This document shows positions 59,298 to 64,000 of a DNA stretch of 64,000 nt, one piece after another. Both the position numbers and the translations under genes were made by a program. Source of the stretch: Tolypothrix sp. NIES-4075. GTDB taxonomy: Bacteria > Cyanobacteriota > Cyanobacteriia > Cyanobacteriales > Nostocaceae. Each line of letters starts with the position of its first letter. Position 1 is the first letter of the stretch. The notes under the pieces are model-generated. The model had not been told where the DNA came from. It ran no database searches and worked only from the letters and a program-made list of their open reading frames with translations. The DNA is taken from assembly GCF_002218085.1 (NCBI RefSeq), contig NZ_BDUC01000002.1, positions 124,001 through 188,000 on the forward strand. Reading direction: 5' to 3'.

Positions 59298-61139
59298 CTA
59301 ACTCTTCAAAGACACTCTAATCAATTGATAAGCACCACTGCTGCCTAAATTTTCGTAATCGGCTGGTTGCAAATTCATTTGTATCAACTTTTTTGGCTGA
59401 GATAGAACCAGCACTGAGGCAGGTTGTGCTTTCTTCGCTGCTTGGTTTTGGATATGCTCTTGAGCCAACTCAGGAAATTTGAAGAAATTTACGTTTTCAT
59501 GGGTGTAAAATACCACAGTTGGTTTTTTAAAGCCAACCATGATTAATTCTTCATTTGGTTGTTTTGCTTGGACTGCGATCGCTGATAATTCTCTTAAAGG
59601 CAACTGACGCTCACGATCTACTAAAAACAAAGCAGGCATCAGCACAACAATTAAAAATGCCGTTAATCCTAGTAAATTTACACCGATAATCGGCAGCCAA
59701 AAACGACGCAATAAGAAAACCGCAATAATTACCGCAGAAAGCAGCCAAATTATACCCCCCAACATCGGTAAATTTAACTGTTGAAGTTGTTGGGGAAAGT
59801 TAGGTGCAGCTGGATCTTTACCTAATAATTCAGGTAAGTGAAATAATGCCACTCCTACCGCCGATAAAAATGCTACATTTACCCAGCCACTCCAGAGGGG
59901 AAAAGTGGGGGAGTGGGGGAGTGGGGGACAAGGAGTCCCCTTGTCTAAGAGAAAGTCGCTCCATAACAGCGTGACTAAAATCGCTGCTGCTGGCATTAAA
60001 GGTAAAACATAACTGGGGAGTTTGGTGACAGCAATGGTGAAAAAGCTAAAGACACCAACAAACCAGATAAAGGCAAATAAACCAAGTTGTTGAAAGCGTT
60101 CTTGAGAGCGCCAGTATTTTATTTGCCAAAACTTCAGTCTGGCGATCGCAGCCGGCAAGTAAACTGAGTATGGCGCAAAGCCTAACAGTACCACTAGAAA
60201 GTAAAAATACCAGGGCGCTCTGTGACCATTAACGACTTCTGTAAAGCGTTCTAGGTTGTGATAGCCAAAAAACGAGTTAATATAATTCCAACCATTGCGC
60301 CAAATTACCAGCACGTACCAGGGTACTGATAAACCAAAGACGATCGGCATCCCGATGAGAAAGCGCATTTCTCGCAACACTTCTCGCACCTTCCCCACGT
60401 AAAGCAGAAACGCCGCGATAATCAACCCAGGTAAGACAATTCCCACCGGTCCCTTAGTCAAAATCGCCCCAGCAATTAGCACATAAAAAGCTAAATACCA
60501 CTTATTCGGCAATGACGATTGAGATGAAATATTGGGAATAACCCTCTTCCCCATTCCCCATTCCCCATTCCCCATTCCCTCGTTTGCGTATCCCAGAAAA
60601 AAGCATAACAAAGCTGTTGCTATGCATCCAGTTAGCAGCATATCTGAGACACCCGTTCTTCCCCAGACAATCATTTCTGGAGTCAGTGCGATGATAGCGG
60701 CTCCTAAAGCAGCTGTTAACCAGCGTCGAGTCGGGCGAGAAATATGCTCTAACTCGTCTTGTTTTGCCAAATACCATTTCAAAGTGTAAAATAACAGACT
60801 AATCACAGCGATCGCTGCCATCGCACTTGGCAGACGCACTGCCCATTCATTCACTCCAATAATTGCATAGGCGATCGCCTGACACCAGTAAATCAAAGCA
60901 GGCTTATCAAAACGAGTTTCACCATTGAAAAATGGCGTGATCCAATCACCCGTAACGAACATTTGGCGGGAAGCTTCGGCAAACAGCGGCTCTGTCTCAT
61001 CAATCAAGCCAATGCTGCCTAAATTCCATCCATAACCCACCCAAGCAATCAAAATCACCCACAAAATCGATAGAGTCACAGCCAGAGCCGGACGCTTTCC
61101 TAAATTGTTGAACCATCGGTCAACAGCGCTATTAGTCAT
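59298..61139 (-). CDS. Glycosyltransferase family 39 (ArnT-like), membrane protein
   Basis: 613 residues with about 12 membrane helices. The first extracytoplasmic loop has GLIDETEPLFAEASRQM, the acidic motif of the GT39/ArnT fold, and GDWITPFFNGETRFDKPALI. These enzymes transfer a sugar from a polyprenyl-phosphate donor to lipid or protein. Two loops carry repeat-derived residues: EGMGNGEWGMGKRV (60545-60582) and KGTPCPPLPHSPTFPL (59905-59945). The C-terminal ~100 residues form a soluble domain (VVFYTHENVNFFKFPELAQE). No partner genes. Confidence 0.88.
   Translation of the reverse strand: MTNSAVDRWFNNLGKRPALAVTLSILWVILIAWVGYGWNLGSIGLIDETEPLFAEASRQMFVTGDWITPFFNGETRFDKPALIYWCQAIAYAIIGVNEWAVRLPSAMAAIAVISLLFYTLKWYLAKQDELEHISRPTRRWLTAALGAAIIALTPEMIVWGRTGVSDMLLTGCIATALLCFFLGYANEGMGNGEWGMGKRVIPNISSQSSLPNKWYLAFYVLIAGAILTKGPVGIVLPGLIIAAFLLYVGKVREVLREMRFLIGMPIVFGLSVPWYVLVIWRNGWNYINSFFGYHNLERFTEVVNGHRAPWYFYFLVVLLGFAPYSVYLPAAIARLKFWQIKYWRSQERFQQLGLFAFIWFVGVFSFFTIAVTKLPSYVLPLMPAAAILVTLLWSDFLLDKGTPCPPLPHSPTFPLWSGWVNVAFLSAVGVALFHLPELLGKDPAAPNFPQQLQQLNLPMLGGIIWLLSAVIIAVFLLRRFWLPIIGVNLLGLTAFLIVVLMPALFLVDRERQLPLRELSAIAVQAKQPNEELIMVGFKKPTVVFYTHENVNFFKFPELAQEHIQNQAAKKAQPASVLVLSQPKKLIQMNLQPADYENLGSSGAYQLIRVSLKS
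59905..59945 (-). repeat. Repeat tract inside GT39 (1)
   Basis: GTGGGGGAGTGGGGGAGTGG on the + strand, the same unit as intergenic tracts at 42940-42970. Translated on the minus strand as PPLPHSPTF. Confidence 0.8.
60545..60582 (-). repeat. Repeat tract inside GT39 (2)
   Basis: CCCCATTCCCCATTCCCCAT on the + strand, the same unit as the intergenic tract at 12305-12325. Translated on the minus strand as GMGNGEWGMG. Confidence 0.85.
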
Positions 61140-61258
61140 CTCAAGTATGAAGTATGAAGTATGAAGGATGAAGTAAACCCCATCAATAAATTGAGGGGCT
61201 TGATAACGAATTGTTCCTTATTCCTTTACCCTTTTCCCCTCTTGAATTCCTAATTCGA
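61140..61258. repeat. Short tandem repeat (AAGTATG)
   Basis: Units of AGTATGA/AGGATGA from 61143 to 61172 upstream of the GT39 start, followed by AT-rich sequence. Confidence 0.75.
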
Positions 61259-61831
61259 CTATTGACTCAGGATTAATTGCCATTCTTTGCTTTGAGCATT
61301 CCAAACAGGTATGGAAGTTTCGCCGACAACATATGGTCCCCAGTAACGGCGAGAACCATCCTGGGCAAAAGCGACTAAAATATCTCCCTTCTCTAACTTT
61401 AAGTTCCCCTGAGGCAAAGAAAGAATCAGCCCCTTTTCATTACCTTCTCTGGGAGCAAAATCCCAATGTGCCGGCACATCGAAAGAGTTAGTTTGAGTTT
61501 TCTCGCCTTTTACAGGCGATCGCGCAAGCATTGCCAGTCTTACAGGCTGATCTGTTTGATTGCTCATTCGCAAACTGCCTTGATCCCCAGCTTTGGGAAC
61601 CGAGTTATTATTACTATATGTTAAGACTTTACTGCTCTGTTCTGCTTTGTTATCAAAAACAGGTGGAGAATCTGTTGTCTGCTTTCGGAGCTTTTGTGTA
61701 GGCGGAAGAAAAGGCTTTTCTGGGTCTTCTGACTCGAAAGACACACTTACTTGAAAGTATGCCAGCAGCAGTCCAAGCAGCCCCAAAGCACAAGCTACGA
61801 CAGTAGCGTTACGATACACTGACGATTTCAT
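61259..61831 (-). CDS. Anchored exported protein, hypothetical
   Basis: 190 residues. An N-terminal helix (VACALGLLGLLLAYFQVSVS) is followed by a low-complexity linker (PPTQKLRKQTTDSPPVFDNK) and a beta-rich domain: DQPVRLAMLARSP, VPAHWDFAPREGNEKGLILS and LEKGDILVAFAQDGSRRYWG. Family not recognised. It lies just upstream of GT39 on the same strand (119 bp gap), so an envelope role is possible. Confidence 0.75.
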   Translation of the reverse strand: MKSSVYRNATVVACALGLLGLLLAYFQVSVSFESEDPEKPFLPPTQKLRKQTTDSPPVFDNKAEQSSKVLTYSNNNSVPKAGDQGSLRMSNQTDQPVRLAMLARSPVKGEKTQTNSFDVPAHWDFAPREGNEKGLILSLPQGNLKLEKGDILVAFAQDGSRRYWGPYVVGETSIPVWNAQSKEWQLILSQ

Positions 61832-62156
61832 ATTGATAATTATTAGAAATAAGTATTTTGTTTAGGCTTGCCCAAATAGTAGCTTATTATGCAAAAAAGC
61901 AACTAAAGAAAATTGCCTATTATGGGCTACTCTTGGAATTAGCAAATAAAATGTATAAAAAATATCATTTTGAGCAAAACTATACCTGTTGGGAAGTCCT
62001 CGCAACAAAGCTTTTCGCCTTGGCTCAGGATGACAAAATGTATATTTTTTTATTTACGTAAAAAAACCAAGACATATTTACAATACTATTCAAACAAACT
62101 TATACTAAAACCTATATTCTTAATATAGAAGTATTTTATGATATTTTGACTTTTGC
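61832..62156. other. AT-rich intergenic region
   Basis: Very AT-rich. A 67-codon plus frame at 61858-62061 has no ribosome site or recognisable motifs and is not called. A small palindrome TATATTCTTAATATA lies near 62115. Confidence 0.5.
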
Positions 62157-62240
62157 TTGACACTCCCCGCAGCTATTGCCGAGGGGATTCTTGGTTCGTT
62201 GACTCGCCGTTAGACGACAGGTTTGCACCAATCGCCCAAG
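62157..62240 (-). ncRNA. Predicted omega (reRNA) guide scaffold of TnpB
   Basis: Minus strand: the 3' end of tnpB and the element end form GAATCCCC...GGGGAGTGTCAA, with stem TCCCC (62164-62168) / GGGGA (62183-62187). In IS605-type elements the omega RNA overlaps the tnpB 3' end and uses the flanking bases past the element end as guide. Here that would start near 62156 and run to lower coordinates. Placement is from family knowledge; the 5' end is not known. Confidence 0.5.
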
Positions 62241-63423
62241 AGGGCAAATCTCCCCAAGCGTAGGTTCCCGTGTGCCCCACGGTACTGAGTCCTAATTTCA
62301 GGATATTGATAGCTGCGTTTACGTCTCTATCTTCGACAAAACGACAATGTGGACAAACATGGGTTCTGGTAGATAGAGATTTTTTCACTTTTGTACCGCA
62401 GCTTGAGCAATTTTGAGATGTGTTATGGGGAGGCACGGCAACCGTTGCCCTCCCATACCTATGACCAAAATACTCTAGCCATGATCGAAAAGTTGACCAG
62501 CCAACATCACTGATTGACTTAGCCAGATGTCGGTTTCTTACCAGCCCTTTTACATTCAAGTCTTCATAGGCTACCAAATCGTTAGATTGGATGACGGAGT
62601 ATGCTAATCTCTTGCAATACTCTTTTCGTTGCCTACTTACTCTTAAGTGCTTCCGTGCATACCTATTTCTGGCTTTGTGGTAGTTGGTTGATTGAGGTTG
62701 TTTCGCTTTCTTCTTTCTAGGGTCGAACTTCTTGGACTTTTTGCGGTTAGCGCGGTTCAACTGTTTTTCAGACTTACGGTAAAACTGAGGTGACGGTTCT
62801 ACATTGCCTTTATTATCAGCAATGAAGTACTTCAATCCCAAGTCGATACCCACTACTTGACCTGTCGGTTGCGTTTCAACCTTCAAATCAACATCAATCG
62901 CAAATTGAGCGTAGTAGCCATCAGCGCGACGGACTAACCGAACACGCTTAATTTGTTTAATGCTGTAGTAGTTTAAATCATAGGTTCCCTTCAATTTCAG
63001 AGTTCCTATTTCTTTGTTGTCTGAAAAGGTTATGGCTTTACGAGTATCAGACAACTTCCACCCAGACGTTTTGTACTCAACAGAACGACCGTGTTTTTTA
63101 AACTTTGGAAAGCCTTTTTTACCTTTAACTTTCTTTTTACAATTATCGTAAAACCGAGCTATCGCACCCCAAGCACGCTCAGCCGCAGATTGTCTAGCCA
63201 TAGAATTGAGTTCCGAAGCAAAGGGGAATTCAGCAGCCAGTACAGCACAGTGTTTATTCAAAGCGTACTTATCAACTTTTTTATCTTTGTTATCCATCCA
63301 GTAACGTAAACACTTGTTCTGAATGAATTGTGAAGTACGAATAGCATTATCTATTGCCTTGTACTGCTTGTCTTTACCTTTGATTTTGAACTCGTAAATA
63401 ATCACTGGTTTCGACCTAACCAA
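62173..63423 (-). CDS. tnpB: RNA-guided endonuclease TnpB (IS200/IS605 OrfB)
   Basis: 416 residues, full length. N-terminal helix-turn-helix-like part (YEFKIKGKDKQYKAIDNAIR). The RuvC active site is intact: GIDLGLKYF (D194), LVAYEDLNVKGL (E287) and DRDVNAAINI (D365/D367). The zinc finger is CSSCGTKVKK...HVCPHC (C339, C342, C357, C360). TnpB cuts DNA next to a short TAM, guided by omega RNA. It appears active. Confidence 0.95.
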   Translation of the reverse strand: MVRSKPVIIYEFKIKGKDKQYKAIDNAIRTSQFIQNKCLRYWMDNKDKKVDKYALNKHCAVLAAEFPFASELNSMARQSAAERAWGAIARFYDNCKKKVKGKKGFPKFKKHGRSVEYKTSGWKLSDTRKAITFSDNKEIGTLKLKGTYDLNYYSIKQIKRVRLVRRADGYYAQFAIDVDLKVETQPTGQVVGIDLGLKYFIADNKGNVEPSPQFYRKSEKQLNRANRKKSKKFDPRKKKAKQPQSTNYHKARNRYARKHLRVSRQRKEYCKRLAYSVIQSNDLVAYEDLNVKGLVRNRHLAKSISDVGWSTFRSWLEYFGHRYGRATVAVPPHNTSQNCSSCGTKVKKSLSTRTHVCPHCRFVEDRDVNAAINILKLGLSTVGHTGTYAWGDLPSWAIGANLSSNGESTNQESPRQ

Positions 63424-63604
63424 CTACATTATTATGCTAACACAAGGGTCATAATATATGATGAAGTTGGCACAAAGATTGCATCACGGCGCTTGATTAA
63501 TCCTGCGTCGGTGGCTTTCATCTCCGGGCTGAAGCACGGAATACGCAACTACGTTGCTGTTCCTCCGGAGTTTTCAGCCTACCACCTTATAAAAGTCTTA
63601 GGAA

Positions 63605-63937
63605 ATGCAAAATACTCGTCTCAATAATTTGTCGAATGCCATTGCTACCCGCCTCAGAGAATGGTTTTTCAATCCTTGGCGGCGAATATCGCTGCTATTG
63701 ATTAGTTTTTTGTTCGGTTTTTTTTTGGGATCGGCAGTTGCTACCACAGCCGGACAAACGGCTGAATGGGACATTGTGGTAGCCGGAACTTTAGTAGTAA
63801 TAACGGAGGTTAGTAGCCGAATATTTTATCGTAGCAGCATTTTAGCAAGGCGATCGCTCTGGATAGAATCCCTAAACTATTTAAAAGTTGGTTTTATCTA
63901 CAGCTTATTTCTCGAAGCTTTTAAGCTGGGATCGTGA
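63605..63937 (+). CDS. DUF565 / Ycf20-family membrane protein
   Basis: 110 residues. The pattern TRLNNLSNAIATRLREWFFN-PWRRISLLLISFLFGFFLG-SAVATTAGQTAEWD is characteristic of DUF565 (Ycf20) of cyanobacteria and plastids. Two membrane helices are visible, followed by FLEAFKLGS. Ycf20-like proteins are linked to photosynthetic light-energy dissipation in algae; the cyanobacterial role is not settled. The tnpB element ends close upstream and may have displaced its promoter. Confidence 0.87.
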   Translation: MQNTRLNNLSNAIATRLREWFFNPWRRISLLLISFLFGFFLGSAVATTAGQTAEWDIVVAGTLVVITEVSSRIFYRSSILARRSLWIESLNYLKVGFIYSLFLEAFKLGS

Positions 63938-63939
63938 GG

Positions 63940-64000
63940 AAAGGAAGAGAGGGACAACTAACCACTACCCACTATCGACTAACGACTAACGACTAATTAA
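63940..64000. repeat. Short tandem repeats (CGACTAA)
   Basis: CCACTACCCACTATCGACTA followed by ACGACTAACGACTAA units, running to the window end. Confidence 0.8.

Larger units (their letters stand above)
62157..63600 (-). mobile_element. IS200/IS605-family element carrying tnpB only
   Basis: The left boundary (right end of the element on the minus strand) is placed at the TTGACA block at 62157-62162 next to the CCCC...GGGG hairpin. The other boundary is uncertain, somewhere between the tnpB start and the DUF565 gene. That region includes a hairpin-prone stretch around CAACTACGTTG (63546-63556). No tnpA (Y1 transposase) is present, so it depends on another copy for movement. Confidence 0.7.

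Noticed and set aside
61858..62061. 67-codon plus-strand frame in AT-rich DNA
   Set aside because: Biased Lys/Tyr/Phe composition expected from AT-rich DNA and no start signal.

Overview
The window is chromosomal DNA of a filamentous, probably heterocyst-forming cyanobacterium (order Nostocales). The evidence is the very frequent HIP1 octamer GCGATCGC, many short tandemly repeated intergenic tracts of the kind known from heterocystous cyanobacteria, a kaiA-kaiB-kaiC cluster with a KaiA reduced to its C-terminal domain, a TolC gene directly behind kaiC (the order I recall from Anabaena/Nostoc), and the photosynthesis-lineage proteins SipA (DUF3148), a photosystem II S4-domain protein and DUF565/Ycf20.

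Layout. 1-8.5 kb (+): the 3' part of a large two-partner-secretion exoprotein (TpsA), its outer-membrane transporter (TpsB) and a TPR-CHAT protease-like protein. 8.6-22.6 kb (-): a CHASE2 receptor Ser/Thr kinase, a Cu/Zn superoxide dismutase lipoprotein with a small membrane protein, an FHA-flavin-ferredoxin reductase, a membrane Fe-S protein with FHA and cyclic-nucleotide domains, a DUF928 lipoprotein, a second complete TpsA and a small secreted protein. 22.9-27.2 kb: a truncated ABC-2 permease, a RelE/ParE-type toxin-antitoxin pair, a lipoprotein of the sulfite-oxidase fold translationally coupled to an adenylate/guanylate cyclase, and a nuclease-fold protein. 27.6-36.9 kb: smc, a PRC-barrel protein, a PQQ-type beta-propeller flanked by inverted repeats, a nuclease-fold/TPR protein and an adenosine-specific-kinase family protein. 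37-50 kb: a nine-domain hybrid kinase with its own DNA-binding domain, a CheY-like regulator, PPK2, an exported peroxiredoxin, SipA, DUF2237, a phased HIP1 minisatellite, tRNA-Val(GAC), a short-chain dehydrogenase, the PSII S4 protein and several hypotheticals. 50.3-59.2 kb: tolC, kaiC, kaiB, short kaiA and a divergent hybrid kinase with degenerate receivers. 59.3-64 kb: a GT39 glycosyltransferase, a hypothetical, a solo tnpB element and DUF565.

How the genes may work together. In the first 22 kb a receptor-type Ser/Thr kinase lies beside two proteins with FHA domains (phosphothreonine readers) fused to electron-transfer modules, one of which also has a cyclic-nucleotide domain; a cyclase lies 7 kb away. 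Around them are the TPS exoproteins and the CHAT protein. I infer a possible phospho/cNMP-gated redox and surface-protein module. The kai cluster is the circadian oscillator.

The most unusual sequence-level signals are: (a) intergenic repeat families lying in frame inside smc, a hybrid histidine kinase and a glycosyltransferase; (b) a 15-unit, 21-bp-periodic array of HIP1 and HIP1-like octamers at 44732-45033; (c) a precise MITE with target duplication at 14528-14630; (d) a recent 588-bp duplication in the first TpsA.
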